Assembly (NCBI GenBank): GCA_963776505.1
Contig: CAVZNH010000084.1
Span: forward strand, 1 to 64,000
DNA from: JAMXLO01 sp963776505
GTDB lineage: Bacteria > Pseudomonadota > Alphaproteobacteria > Acetobacterales > Acetobacteraceae
Reading direction: 5' to 3'
DNA: 64,000 nt
In this document: one piece after another, positions 17,465-26,815 of the stretch
Position numbering within the stretch: position 1 is the first letter of the stretch
Layout of the letters: each line of letters opens with the position of its first letter
The notes under the pieces: model-generated
The model's input: only the letters and a program-made list of their open reading frames with translations
Database searches by the model: none
What the model was told of the DNA's origin: nothing
Translations under genes and position numbers: made by a program

Positions 17465-19195
17465 ATGCCGGCGATCCGCATCCTGCCGCCCCACACCGTC
17501 AATCGCATCGCCGCCGGCGAGGTGATCGAGCGCCCGGCGGCGGCGGTGAAGGAGCTGGTGGAGAACGCGCTCGACGCGGGCGCCACGCGGATCGCGGTGG
17601 CGCTCGACGGCGGCGGCATCGACCGCATCGAGGTGACCGACGACGGCGGCGGCATGGACGCCGACGGGCTGGCGCTGGCCGTGCTGCGGCATGCCACGTC
17701 GAAGCTGGCCGATGATGACCTGGTGCACATCGCCACCTTGGGGTTCCGCGGCGAGGCGCTGCCGTCGATCGGCGCGGCGGCGCGGCTTGCCATCACCTCG
17801 CGGCCGCCCGGTGCGGCACACGCCTCGGAGATCCGCGTCGAGGGTGGCGCGGTGTCGGATGTTTCGCCGGCCGCCGGCGCCGTGGGGACGCGCGTGGTGG
17901 TGCGCGACCTGTTCTTCGCCACGCCGGCGCGGCGCAAGTTCCTCAAGCACCCGCGCACCGAGGCGGACCACGCCGAGGCCGCGGTGCGCCGCCTGGCGCT
18001 GGCGGCTCCCGAGGTGGCGTTCCGGCTGGAATGCGACGGTCGGGTGGCGTTCGATCTGCCGCGGCAGGACCGCGCCGATCGCGTTGCGGCGCTGTTCGGC
18101 GCGGAGGCGGCGGAGGCGATGGTCGAGGTGGCGGGCGAGCGCGGTGTGTTGTGCATCGCCGGCTTCGCCTGCTCGCCGGCGGTCACCCGCGCCACCGCGG
18201 CGGCGCAGGCGCTGACGGTCAACGGACGGCCGGTCGCCGATCCGGTGCTGAAGGGCGCGGTGCGGGTCGCCTATCGCGACGTGATCGCCGTGGGGCGCCA
18301 TCCGATGGTGGCGCTGTGGATCGACCTGCCGGCGGACGAGCTGGACGTGAACGTGCATCCGGCGAAGACCGAGCTGAGGTTTCGCGACGTGGGCGCGGTG
18401 CGCGCGCTGGTGATCGGCAGTATCGGCCGTGCGCTGGCAGGTGGCGCCGGCACGTCGCTGCCCGCGCCGCGGCCCTCGCTGCATCTGATGTATTCGCGAC
18501 AGTCGCGGGTGCCTTATCCGTCGGTCCCGCTGCCCGGCATGGCCGAGACACAGCTTGCGTTCGGCGCCGCACCGGCCGCACGGATGCTGCCTGCCGCCGA
18601 GCCGCGTGAGGATCATCCATTAGGCGCGCCGGTGGCGCAGGTGCTGGACACCTACGTGATCGCGGTTGCCTCCGATGGCGCGCTGGTGCTGGTCGACCAG
18701 CACGCCGCGCATGAGCGGCTGACCCACGAGGCGCTGCGCGAACAGATGTTGGATGGCGGCGTGCGGACGCAGCCGCTGCTGCTGCCGGCGGTGGTGGACC
18801 TGCCGGCGGCTGACGCGTCGCGGCTGCTGGCGCGCGGCGCCGAGCTGGCGCGGCTGGGTCTGGAGATCGAGGCGTTCGGGCCGGGCGCGGTGATGGTGCG
18901 CGCGCTGCCGGCGGCGCTCGGTTCGCCAGAGCCGGGGCCGCTGCTGCGCGACCTCGCCGACGAGTTGGCGGAGCTGGACGAGGCCACGGCGCTGCAGGCG
19001 CGGCTGGACGCGGTGATCGCGCGGCTGGCGTGCCATGGCTCGATCCGCGCCGGGCGGCGGCTGAACGGGGCGGAGATGGACGCGCTGCTGCGGCAGATGG
19101 AGGCGACGCCGCGGGCCGCCACGTGCAGCCATGGCCGGCCGACCTTCCTGAAGCTCTCCAAGGCCGAGATCGAGCGGCTGTTCGGGCGGCGGTGA
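17465..19195 (+). CDS. mutL: DNA mismatch repair protein MutL
   Basis: An intact 576-residue frame. The N-terminal GHKL ATPase is clear: IAAGEVIERPAAAVKELVEN (Mg/ATP site), DGGGMD, TLGFRGEALPSIG, and GTRVVVRDLFFATPARRKFL. The C-terminal dimerisation domain carries the endonuclease metal-binding motif DQHAAHERLTHEAL near residue 412, with ACHGSIRAG and CSHGRPTFLKL, so this is the nicking type of MutL found in bacteria without MutH. It couples MutS mismatch recognition to strand removal. A few bases separate it from the following aminotransferase gene, suggesting co-transcription. Confidence 0.96.
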   Translation: MPAIRILPPHTVNRIAAGEVIERPAAAVKELVENALDAGATRIAVALDGGGIDRIEVTDDGGGMDADGLALAVLRHATSKLADDDLVHIATLGFRGEALPSIGAAARLAITSRPPGAAHASEIRVEGGAVSDVSPAAGAVGTRVVVRDLFFATPARRKFLKHPRTEADHAEAAVRRLALAAPEVAFRLECDGRVAFDLPRQDRADRVAALFGAEAAEAMVEVAGERGVLCIAGFACSPAVTRATAAAQALTVNGRPVADPVLKGAVRVAYRDVIAVGRHPMVALWIDLPADELDVNVHPAKTELRFRDVGAVRALVIGSIGRALAGGAGTSLPAPRPSLHLMYSRQSRVPYPSVPLPGMAETQLAFGAAPAARMLPAAEPREDHPLGAPVAQVLDTYVIAVASDGALVLVDQHAAHERLTHEALREQMLDGGVRTQPLLLPAVVDLPAADASRLLARGAELARLGLEIEAFGPGAVMVRALPAALGSPEPGPLLRDLADELAELDEATALQARLDAVIARLACHGSIRAGRRLNGAEMDALLRQMEATPRAATCSHGRPTFLKLSKAEIERLFGRR

Positions 19196-19204
19196 GCGGG
19201 CGCG

Positions 19205-20365
19205 ATGATGAGCGAGCGAGATATGGACATCACCCGCATCCCTGGCTCGCTGATCCTGGAGGTGGCCCGCATCGCCTTCGCCACACCGGACGCCGATCTG
19301 CTGTGCTTCGGCGAGTCAGACCGGCCCAGCCCGGCTGTGGCGCACCAGGCCGCCGTGGCGGCGCTCGGCGCCGGCGAGACGCGCTATCCGGACGTGCGCG
19401 GCCTGCCGGAACTGCGATCCGCCCTGGCGGACTACCTCACGAAGCTGCACCACCGCCCCGTCGCGGAAGAGCGCATCCAGATCACCGCTTCCGGCATGAC
19501 CGCGGTCTCGGTCGCGCTGGCGGCAACTTTGCGCGCAGGCGACCGCGTTGTGCTGCACAGCCCGGCCTGGCCGAATGTCGGTAACGCCGCACGGCTGCGT
19601 GGCGCGGTGGTGGACGAACTGCCGCTGACCGCGCTGCCTGACGGCGGCTTCGCGCTGGACCTCGACCGGCTCGACCGGATGCTGGAAGGGGCGCGCGCGT
19701 TCATCCTGAACAGCCCCAACAATCCGACCGGCTGGACCGCGACACGCGACGAGCTGACGCAGATCCTCGACATCGCCCGCCGGCGGCGGGTCTGGCTGAT
19801 CGCCGACGAGGTCTATTCGCGCCTGGTGTACGACGGGACGGCGGCCGCGCCGTCGCTGCTGGACATCGCCGCGCCGGAAGACCGCGTGATCGTCTGCAAC
19901 AGCTTCTCCAAGGCGTGGGTCATGACCGGCTGGCGCCTGGGCTGGCTTGTCGTGCCGCAGGGTGCGCGCGATGCCGTCACCGAGCTGGTGGAGGTGACGC
20001 ATTCAGGCGTCGCGCCGTTCATCCAGCATGCAGGCCTTGCCGCGCTCGGCGATGCCGCGGGCGTGGAGCGGTTCCGCGCTCATTGCGCGACTGGTCGGGG
20101 GCTGGTCGGCGACGCGATCACCGATCTGAACGGGCTGCGCTATGTCCCGCCGGTCGGCGCCTTCTACGCGTTCGTCGGCGTCGAGGGGCTGTCCGACAGC
20201 CTGGCCCTGGCAAAGCGGCTGGTCATTGACCACAAGGTCGCGGTGGCGCCGGGCGTGGCGTTCGGTGCCGCCGGCGAGGGCTACCTGCGCATCTGCTTCG
20301 CCCAGTCGGCCGAGCTCATCGAACGCGCGATGGGGCGGCTGCGCGACGGCCTGCGCGAGCACTGA
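19205..20365 (+). CDS. PLP-dependent class I/II aminotransferase
   Basis: The intact 386-residue frame has the fold-type I aminotransferase pattern: ETRYPDVRGLPELRSALADY, SGMTAVSVALAATL, FILNSPNNPTGWTATRDELT, LIADEVYSRLVYDG (PLP-binding Asp and Tyr) and the Schiff-base lysine in CNSFSKAWVMTGWRLGWLVV, with the carboxylate-binding Arg in GYLRICFAQS. It resembles aspartate/aromatic aminotransferases; the amino donor cannot be told from sequence. It sits between mutL (9-base gap) and a periplasmic binding-protein gene 24 bases downstream. Confidence 0.88.
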   Translation: MMSERDMDITRIPGSLILEVARIAFATPDADLLCFGESDRPSPAVAHQAAVAALGAGETRYPDVRGLPELRSALADYLTKLHHRPVAEERIQITASGMTAVSVALAATLRAGDRVVLHSPAWPNVGNAARLRGAVVDELPLTALPDGGFALDLDRLDRMLEGARAFILNSPNNPTGWTATRDELTQILDIARRRRVWLIADEVYSRLVYDGTAAAPSLLDIAAPEDRVIVCNSFSKAWVMTGWRLGWLVVPQGARDAVTELVEVTHSGVAPFIQHAGLAALGDAAGVERFRAHCATGRGLVGDAITDLNGLRYVPPVGAFYAFVGVEGLSDSLALAKRLVIDHKVAVAPGVAFGAAGEGYLRICFAQSAELIERAMGRLRDGLREH

Positions 20366-20389
20366 GGCCAACCAAGGGGGAAACAAGCA

Positions 20390-21584
20390 ATGCAACGATG
20401 GTTGATGGCCGCCGTGGCGATGACCGCATGCCTGTCGGCAAGTGCGATGGCGGACAGCCCTGGTGTCACCGCGACCGAGCTCAAGATCGGCAACACCATG
20501 CCGTACAGCGGTCCGGTCTCGTCCTACAGCCCGATCGGCAAGCTGGAGACCGCGTATTTCGCCATGGTCAACGAGCAGGGCGGCATCGCCGGGCACAAGA
20601 TCGACTTCATCTCGCTGGACGACGGCTACAGCCCGCCGAAGACCGTCGAGCAGGTGCGCCGGCTGGTCGAGGAGGACCAGGTCGCGTTCCTGTTCAACAC
20701 GCTGGGCACGCCGACCAACTCGGCGATCGTGCGCTACGTGAACCAGAAGAAGGTGCCGCATCTGTTCGTCGCGACCGGTGCGGCGAAGTGGGGCGACGAG
20801 AAGCTGTATCCGTGGACCACCGGCTTTCAGCCCGACTACCGCACCGAGGCGCAGATCTACGCCAAGTACATCCTGCAGCAGAAGCCGGACGCCAAGGTGG
20901 CCGTGCTGTATCAGAATGACGATTTCGGCAAGGACTACCTGTTCGGCCTGCACGCAGTGCTGGGCGACCGCTACGCCAAGATGGTGACAGAGGCGACCTA
21001 CGAGCCGACGGACCCGACGATCGACAGCCAGATCACCACGTTGCAGGGCTCGGGCGCCGATGTGCTGGTGGTGGCGGCCGCACCGAAGTTCGCCGCGCAG
21101 GCGATCCGCAAGGTGCACGATCTCGGCTGGAAGCCGATGTTCTTCATGAGCGAACGTGTCGATCTCGGTGGGCTCGGTGATCACGCCGGCCGGGCCTGAC
21201 AACGCGATCGGGCTGATCAGCACCGGCTATCTGAAGGACCCGACCGACCACCAGTGGGACAATGATGCCGGCATGAAGGAATGGCGCGACTTCATGGCCA
21301 AGAACATGCCGGGCGCCGATCTGACCGACGCCAACTACGTCTTTGCCTACGCCGCGGCGAAGACGATGATGCAGGTGCTGAAGCAGTGCAACGGCGACTT
21401 CTCGCGCGAGAACGTCATGAAGCAGGCGGAGAACCTGCACGGGCTGGAGCTGCCGACCATTCTGCCGGGCATCAAGGCGAGCACCAGCCATACCGATCAT
21501 CGGCCGATCAAGGCGATGCAATTGGAGAAGTGGGACGGCAAGACCTGGGTGCTGTTCGGCGACATCATCGAGGCGGGGTCCTGA
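20390..21584 (+). CDS. ABC transporter substrate-binding protein, branched-chain amino acid type (one frameshift)
   Basis: A periplasmic ligand-binding protein with an N-terminal signal peptide (MQRWLMAAVAMTACLSASAM, cleavage near ADS) and a type I periplasmic-binding fold: ELKIGNTMPYSGPVSSYSPI, ETAYFAMVNEQGGIAGHKID, LYQNDDFGKDYLFGLHAVLG, then LISTGYLKDPTDHQWDNDAG, SRENVMKQAENLHGLELPTI. A shift near 21165 separates the two parts; the corrected length is about 397 residues. The start has GGGGGAAAC at a suitable distance. No permease or ATPase gene is adjacent, so it may serve a transporter encoded elsewhere. Confidence 0.88.
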
Positions 21585-21590
21585 ACGGCA

Positions 21591-22266
21591 ATGCCAGACA
21601 TCGGACTGTTCGAGGCGATCCACACCGCGCGGTCACTGCGTCGGCTGAAAGCCTGACCCGGTGCCCGAGGCGCTGATCACGCAGGTGCTCGACGCGGCGA
21701 TCCGCGCGTCGACCGCCGGCAATGCGCAGAACTGGGCGTTCGTCGTGGTGCGCGATCCGGCGGTGCGCCGCGCGCTCGGGGCGATCTACCGCAAGGCGTC
21801 CAACATCGCCGCGGCGATGTATGCCGCGAAGGGGCGGCCCGAGCATCTCACCGAGGCGCAGTTCCAACGGTTCATGAGCACCGGGGCGCATCTGTGGGAG
21901 CATATGGGCGACGCGCCGGTGATCCTGATCCCCTGCCTGCACAGGCCGTTCGTGCCGCAGGCGGAGGGCGTCGATCACCAGGCCGAGCTTGCCTATGCGG
22001 ATCGGATTCGCGGTGCCAGCATCTATCCGGCGGTGCAGAACATCATCCTCGCCTGCCGCGCGCTCGGGCTCGGCACGACGATCACCACGAACCACATCCG
22101 CTGCGAGGACGAGCTGCGCGCGCTGCTGCGCCTGCCCGACGACGTCGACAGCTTCGCGATGATGCCGATCGGCTGGCCGATCGATCCGTACGGCCCATTG
22201 TCGCGCAAGCCGCTCGCCGCGGTGGTGCACGCGGACGGCTGGGGCAATGCGTGGCCCGGATCATGA
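21591..22266 (+). CDS. Nitroreductase family protein (one frameshift)
   Basis: A flavin-dependent oxidoreductase of about 225 residues. The N-terminus MPDIGLFEAIHTARSLRRLK has the family's ..AI..RRS.R.. pattern; after a one-base shift in an AAA run at about 21650 it continues PDPVPEALITQVLDAAIRAS, NAQNWAFVVVRDPAVRRALG and YPAVQNIILACRALGLGTTI, the FMN-binding helix of the family. It follows the substrate-binding protein gene by 6 bases, so the two are probably co-transcribed. The 3' end overlaps the convergent rsmD gene by 6 bases. Confidence 0.85.
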
Positions 22267-22809
22267 TCGACGCCAGACGCTGATCCGCGCGGCACCGTAG
22301 CTGCGCTCGGCGAGCACAGGGAACGCGATCGGCAGCGTCTCGTCGCGTGCTGTCTCGGCGATCAGCAAGGTGTTGGGCGTAAGGCGACCCGCTGCATGCA
22401 GCCGGGCGATGGCACGCGTCACCAGGTCGTGGTGGTACGGCGGGTCGAGGAACACCAGGCTCGCAGGCTCGCCAGGCGGGATCGCGAGCGCGTCGACCGC
22501 GAGGATCGTGCTGCGATCCTGCGCGCGGCAGGCGGCGATGTTGGCGCGCAGTGCGGCGAGTGCCGCGCGGTCGTGCTCGACGAATGTGGCGTGTGTCGCG
22601 CCGCGCGACAGCGCCTCGAGACCGAACGCGCCAGTGCCGGCGAAGACATCGAGCACCTGCGCGCCTTCCACGGTGTCGCGGCCACCCCACGGCGCGTGCG
22701 CCAGCATGTCGAACAGTGCCTGGCGGGCACGGTCGGCGGTGGGGCGCGTGGCAGTGCCTTGCGGCGCGATCAATGCCCGGCCGCGCCAGGCGCCGGCGAC
22801 GATCCTCAT
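22261..22809 (-). CDS. rsmD: 16S rRNA (guanine966-N2)-methyltransferase RsmD
   Basis: The intact 182-residue frame begins at ATG 22809 (MRIVAGAWRGRALIAPQG). SAM-binding motif I is VLDVFAGTGAFGLEAL (residues 52-67) and the N-methyltransferase catalytic motif is FLDPPYHHDL (DPPY at 122-125). TRPTADRARQALFDML is the RsmD signature. It modifies G966 of 16S rRNA during 30S assembly. An upstream ATG at 22833 is possible but adds residues not found in the family. A pseudouridine synthase gene lies immediately upstream on the same strand. Confidence 0.93.
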   Translation of the reverse strand: MRIVAGAWRGRALIAPQGTATRPTADRARQALFDMLAHAPWGGRDTVEGAQVLDVFAGTGAFGLEALSRGATHATFVEHDRAALAALRANIAACRAQDRSTILAVDALAIPPGEPASLVFLDPPYHHDLVTRAIARLHAAGRLTPNTLLIAETARDETLPIAFPVLAERSYGAARISVWRRS

Positions 22810-22836
22810 TCGCGGCGCCGATGCGGCGGGCAACTG

Positions 22837-23570
22837 CTATGCATCACGCGGCAACTGATCGCGCAGCACGCGCGCCGGCACCTCGTCCACCGCGCCGCGC
22901 GGCAGCGTGCCGAGCTGGAACGGACCGTAGGCGATGCGGATCAGCCGCGTCACGGCGAGCCCGAGATGCGCCATAACGCGGCGGACCTCGCGATTGCGCC
23001 CCTCGCGCAGGCTGACGGTAAGCCAGGCATTGTCGCCCTTGCGGGAATCGAGACCCGCATCGATCGGGCCATACGCGACGCCACCGATGGTGACGCCGCT
23101 TGGCAAGAGCCGCCAGCCGTCGCTGATCCGGCACGCCGTGCACGCGCACGCGATAGCGCCGGAGCCAGCCGGTCGCCGGCAGTTCCAGCTGCCTTGCGAG
23201 CGCGCCGTCATTGGTGAGCAGCAGCAGCCCTTCGCTGGTGAGATCGAGCCGGCCGACACTGACCACGCGCGGCATGCCCGGCGGCAGCTTCTCGAACACC
23301 GTCGGACGTGCCCTGCGGATCGCGATGCGTCGTGACCAGACCGACCGGCTTGTGATAGCGCCACAGCCGCGTGCGCTCCGGCGTATCGACAACCGCGCCG
23401 TCCACCACCACGAGGTCGCCGGGCACGACGAACGTGGCGGGATGCGTCACCGGCGTGTTGTTCAGACGTATCCGTCCGTCCGCCAGCAGCTTCTCCGCAT
23501 CGCGACGGCTGGCGACGCCGGCGCGCGCCAGCCACTTGGCGATACGTTCGCCGCGCGCCGGTTCAGCCAT
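22837..23570 (-). CDS. rluB: RsuA/RluB-family pseudouridine synthase (two frameshifts)
   Basis: The N-terminus MAEPARGERIAKWLARAGVA, SRRDAEKLLADGRIRLNNTP is an S4 RNA-binding domain. It is followed by RLWRYHKPVGLVTTHRDPQG, then after a shift near 23315 TVFEKLPPGMPRVVSVGRLD, LTSEGLLLLTNDGALARQLE with the catalytic Asp in GRLD, and after a second shift near 23125 AWLTVSLREGRNREVRRVMA, LGLAVTRLIRIAYGPFQLGT. About 243 residues. Pseudouridylates rRNA; RluB (23S position 2605) is the usual alphaproteobacterial member, but RsuA cannot be excluded. Confidence 0.88.
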
Positions 23571-23573
23571 CCA

Positions 23574-24803
23574 TCACGCGTGCACGAACGGGCAACCGCC
23601 CTCGGCCAGAGGACGAAACGCCTGGTCGATCGGCGTGGTGCCGACCAGCTTGTAGACGTCGCCCGGCCCACGCGATTCATCCGGGCTTTTGACCTGCCAC
23701 AGATAAGCGGGATGCAGCTTGCGGCCGTCCTCGCGGATCGATCCCGGACCGAAGCAGTCGTCATCGGTGGGCATGCGTTTCATTGCGTCCACCACCTCGC
23801 GGCCCGATCCCTTGGCACGCTGTGGGCCGATCGTCTTCACGGTCTTCAGGTAGTGCAGCGTCCCCGCATAGTCGCCGGCCTGAAGCATGTTGGGAAACAC
23901 GCCCCCGCCGAGCCGCGGCTTGACGCGGGCATAGAAGGCGCGCGTGCGCTCGTTGTGATCCCAATAGAAGTTCTCGGTGATCAGCAGGCCCTGCGCCACG
24001 GGCAGGCCCATGCTGATCACGTCGGTGATGAAGCCGGTCATGCCGACCACGCGCGCCTTCTTCGGCAGACCGAACTCCTGCGCCTGCTTGATGAAGTTCA
24101 CCTCATCGGTGCCGCCGATCGCAAACACCACCACCTGCGCGTTGCTGCCGGCGGCCTGCACGATGAATGACGAGAAGTCGGTGGTCTCCGGGAACGGGAA
24201 GATGGTGGCGCCGACCACCTGGCCGCCGGAAGCCTCGATGAACTTCGTCGCATCGGCCTGCAGCGCCTTGCCGTAGGCGTAGTTCGGCGTGACGAAGAAC
24301 CAGGTCTTGCCGCCGAGTTTGATCACCTGCGTGGTGGAGGAATGCGACAGGTTCCAGGTGTCGTAGGTCCAATGCACCAGGTTGCGCGAGCAGGACGGAC
24401 CGGTGAGCACCGAACTGCCAGCCGAGGTGTTGATGCAGACCTTGTCCTTGTCGGTGATGATGCCGGCGGCGGCGAGTGCGACGGCGGAGTTGGTGACGTT
24501 CAGCACCATGTCGATGCCGCTCTCGTCGAACCAGGAACGCAGGATCGAGACGGCGACATCGGGCTTGTTCTGATGGTCGGCGCTGATCGTCTCCACCTTG
24601 ATGTCGGGATTTGTCGCGGTGAACTCCGCGACGGCCTGTGCGAGGCAGGCGACGCTGGTCGGGCCGTTGATGTCGCGATACGGGCCGGAGAAGTCGGTGA
24701 GCAGGCCGATGCGGATCGGTGCCGTCTGCGCGCGGGCGCGGTGATGGCCGAGAGCGAGTGTCGCCGCGCCGGCGCCCAACGCGGTTCGTCTGGAAAGCTG
24801 CAT
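23574..24803 (-). CDS. ABC transporter substrate-binding protein (type I periplasmic fold, Tat-like signal)
   Basis: The intact 409-residue frame starts MQLSRRTALGAGAATLALGH, a twin-arginine-type signal (SRRTALG), then IRIGLLTDFSGPYRDINGPT, AEFTATNPDIKVETISADHQ, GKTWFFVTPNYAYGKALQAD, FPFPETTDFSSFIVQAAGSN, a Leu/Ile/Val-binding-protein-like architecture. Conserved substrate-binding proteins of this kind often lie near urea, amide or aromatic-compound transporters. None of those permeases is adjacent; the neighbour upstream is a class I glutamine amidotransferase gene. Exported to the periplasm. Confidence 0.88.
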   Translation of the reverse strand: MQLSRRTALGAGAATLALGHHRARAQTAPIRIGLLTDFSGPYRDINGPTSVACLAQAVAEFTATNPDIKVETISADHQNKPDVAVSILRSWFDESGIDMVLNVTNSAVALAAAGIITDKDKVCINTSAGSSVLTGPSCSRNLVHWTYDTWNLSHSSTTQVIKLGGKTWFFVTPNYAYGKALQADATKFIEASGGQVVGATIFPFPETTDFSSFIVQAAGSNAQVVVFAIGGTDEVNFIKQAQEFGLPKKARVVGMTGFITDVISMGLPVAQGLLITENFYWDHNERTRAFYARVKPRLGGGVFPNMLQAGDYAGTLHYLKTVKTIGPQRAKGSGREVVDAMKRMPTDDDCFGPGSIREDGRKLHPAYLWQVKSPDESRGPGDVYKLVGTTPIDQAFRPLAEGGCPFVHA

Positions 24804-24853
24804 GCACGTTTCCCCTGTTCGTGTCGCGAGTGTCAGGGGCAGGCGGTGAGGCG

Positions 24854-25574
24854 TCAACGTGCGCGACAGGCAGCGATCAGCGCGTCGAAGATGCGGCGGT
24901 CGCCGGGATCGATGAAGAACTCGGGATGCCACTGCACGCCGAGACAGAAGCGGTAGCGCGCATCCTCGATGCCTTCGACCACCTGGTCCGGCGCGAGCGC
25001 GTTGACCACCGCCGACGGCCCCGGATCGCGCACCGCCTGATGATGCGCCGAGTTCACCTGCATCTCGGCCGCACCCACGATGCGATGCAGCAGCGTGCCG
25101 CTGCGCACCGCGACGGGGTGGCCGGGCTCGTGGCGCGGGTTGGGCTGCTCGTGCTCCAGCGCGTCGGCGTAGGTGTCGGGAATGTGCTGGACCAGCGTGC
25201 CGCCCAACGCCACCGCGAGAAGCTGCTCGCCGCCGCAGATGCCGAGGACCGGCATGTCGAGGGCCAGAGCGCCGTTGGTGAGTGCCAGTTCGGCGGCGGT
25301 GCGGTTCTCTTTCAGCGTCACCGTGGCGTGGCGATCGGCGTCGCCGTACAGCGCGGGATCGACGTCGAACGCGCCGCCGGTGACGACGAGCGCGTCGATG
25401 CGGTCGAGATAGGCCGCGGCGAGCGATGCATCGTGCGGCAGTGCGATCGGCAGGCCGCCGGCGGCCGATGATCGCATCGGCGTAGTTCTGCCGGATCGCA
25501 TACCAGGGGTATTTCGAGTAGCCGCCTGGCTGCTCGGAATCGAGGGTGACGCCGATGATGGGACGCTGGGTCAT
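24854..25574 (-). CDS. Class I glutamine amidotransferase-like hydrolase (gamma-glutamyl-GABA hydrolase type; one frameshift)
   Basis: MTQRPIIGVTLDSEQPGGYS, KYPWYAIRQNYADAI opens the protein at ATG 25574; after a shift near 25470 it continues GLPIALPHDASLAAAYLDRI, DALVVTGGAFDVDPALYG, MPVLGICGGEQLLAVALGG and FCLGVQWHPEFFIDPGD. The nucleophile Cys is in GICGGEQ (often GICRGMQ) and the catalytic His in WHPE. About 240 residues, similar to PuuD-type gamma-glutamyl-gamma-aminobutyrate hydrolases. The substrate is inferred from the family only. It sits 50 bases upstream of the binding-protein gene on the same strand. Confidence 0.82.
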
Positions 25575-25584
25575 GGCGCGATTG

Positions 25585-26152
25585 CTAATGCGCGGCGCCG
25601 AGGTCGGGCAAGGGCGGCGTGGCACCGTCCGGCACGCCGATCTCGTGCGCGTTCAGCGTGAGCGCGACCATCGCGTAGTAGCCGATCAGCGCGGTCAGCT
25701 CGACGATGCCGGCGGTGCCGTAGGCGTCGAGGATGCGCTGGTAGGTCGCGTCGGTTGCGCGATGGTCGCGCAGCAGCTCGATCGCGTAGTCGTGGATCGC
25801 CTGCTCGTCTGGCGCGGCGAAGTTGTGGCCGCCGCGTGCGCAGTGTCTCGATGGTCTGTTCGGAGAGGCCGGCCTTGCGCGCCTCGCCTTCGTGCGAGAA
25901 CCACTCGAACTGGCAGTCCCAGTAGCGGCCGGTGAGCAGGATGACGAACTCGCGCAGCCGAGGCGGGAAGCTGGAGTTGAAGCGCAGCACGAGGCCGAGG
26001 TCGGACCACTTCTCGGCGAGGTCGGGACGGTGCATCGCGGCGGCCAGCGGTCCCACCGGCGGCGAGCGGCGCGGACCGTTCATCATCGCCTCGTATACGC
26101 GGCGCTGTGCGTCGGTCATGCTGGCCTCGGTGACCAGGGGGATGCGGGGCAT
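25585..26152 (-). CDS. Carboxymuconolactone decarboxylase family protein (one frameshift)
   Basis: MPRIPLVTEASMTDAQRRVY, EAMMNGPRRSPPVGPLAAAM, RPDLAEKWSDLGLVLRFNSS, FPPRLREFVILLTGRYWDCQ, FEWFSHEGEARKAGLSEQTI is followed, after a shift near 25835, by a C-terminus ending IGYYAMVALTLNAHEIGVPD and a TAG at 25585. About 188 residues. The CMD/AhpD-like helical fold is clear, but instead of the AhpD CxxC pair the segment reads DCQFEW, so peroxidase activity is not supported. Similar proteins of unknown function are common in soil bacteria. It is divergent from tadA. Confidence 0.8.
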
Positions 26153-26197
26153 CGGGTTTCCTCCGTTGTTCGGGAACAGTCTGGCATGGTTGTCCCC

Positions 26198-26638
26198 ATG
26201 ACGCCGATGGAGATCGCACTGGCCGAGGCGCGCGCGGCGGGGGCGCGCGGCGAGGTGCCGGTGGGGGCGGTGGTGCTGGACGGCGCCGGCGTGGTGCTGG
26301 CGCGCGCCGGCAACGAAGTGGAGGCGCGGCACGATCCGACGGCGCATGCCGAGATGCTGGCACTGCGTGCGGCGGCTGCTGTGCGGGGTGAGACGCGGCT
26401 GCCGGACTGCGAGCTGGTGGTGACGCTTGAGCCGTGCCCGATGTGCGCGCAGGCGGCGAGCTTCTTCCGGGTGCGGCGGCTGGTGTTCGGCGCTTACGAT
26501 CCGAAAGGCGGTGGCGTGGAGCACGGGGCGCGGGTGTTCGACGCAGCGTCCTGCTCGCATCGGCCGGAGGTCGTGGGGGGCGTGCGGGAGGCGGAGGCGG
26601 GGGCGCTGCTGCGGGAGTTCTTTGGAAAAAGAAGGTAG
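26198..26638 (+). CDS. tadA: tRNA-specific adenosine deaminase TadA
   Basis: Deaminates A34 to inosine in tRNA-Arg(ACG); normally essential. The 146-residue intact frame starts at ATG 26198 (an in-frame ATG 26186 would add MVVP). The zinc-dependent deaminase motifs are HAEML (His50, catalytic Glu52) and PCPMCA (Cys80, Cys83). VPVGAVVLDGAGVVLARAGN and FGAYDPKGGGVEHGARVFD match the family. It is transcribed divergently from the CMD-family gene; no downstream partner shares the strand. Confidence 0.93.
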   Translation: MTPMEIALAEARAAGARGEVPVGAVVLDGAGVVLARAGNEVEARHDPTAHAEMLALRAAAAVRGETRLPDCELVVTLEPCPMCAQAASFFRVRRLVFGAYDPKGGGVEHGARVFDAASCSHRPEVVGGVREAEAGALLREFFGKRR

Positions 26639-26815
26639 AGCGGCTTTGCGGATTGGCGTTTCAATTCGCAAGGCCTCAAAGCGGCAAACACAGGAAGTTC
26701 GCCGACAATCACCGCCACCGTTGCGATGATGGTAAAAAATCACCGATCTGGGGTCTGTCGTTAGCGCGCCCACGCTTCGGCGCGAGCGCTGGACCTCGAA
26801 TGGCCGTGGCGGCGG

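Noticed and set aside
26639..26815. Possible RNA gene in the gap after tadA
   Set aside because: I could not fold a tRNA or a known riboswitch core from it; only short, weak stems appear.
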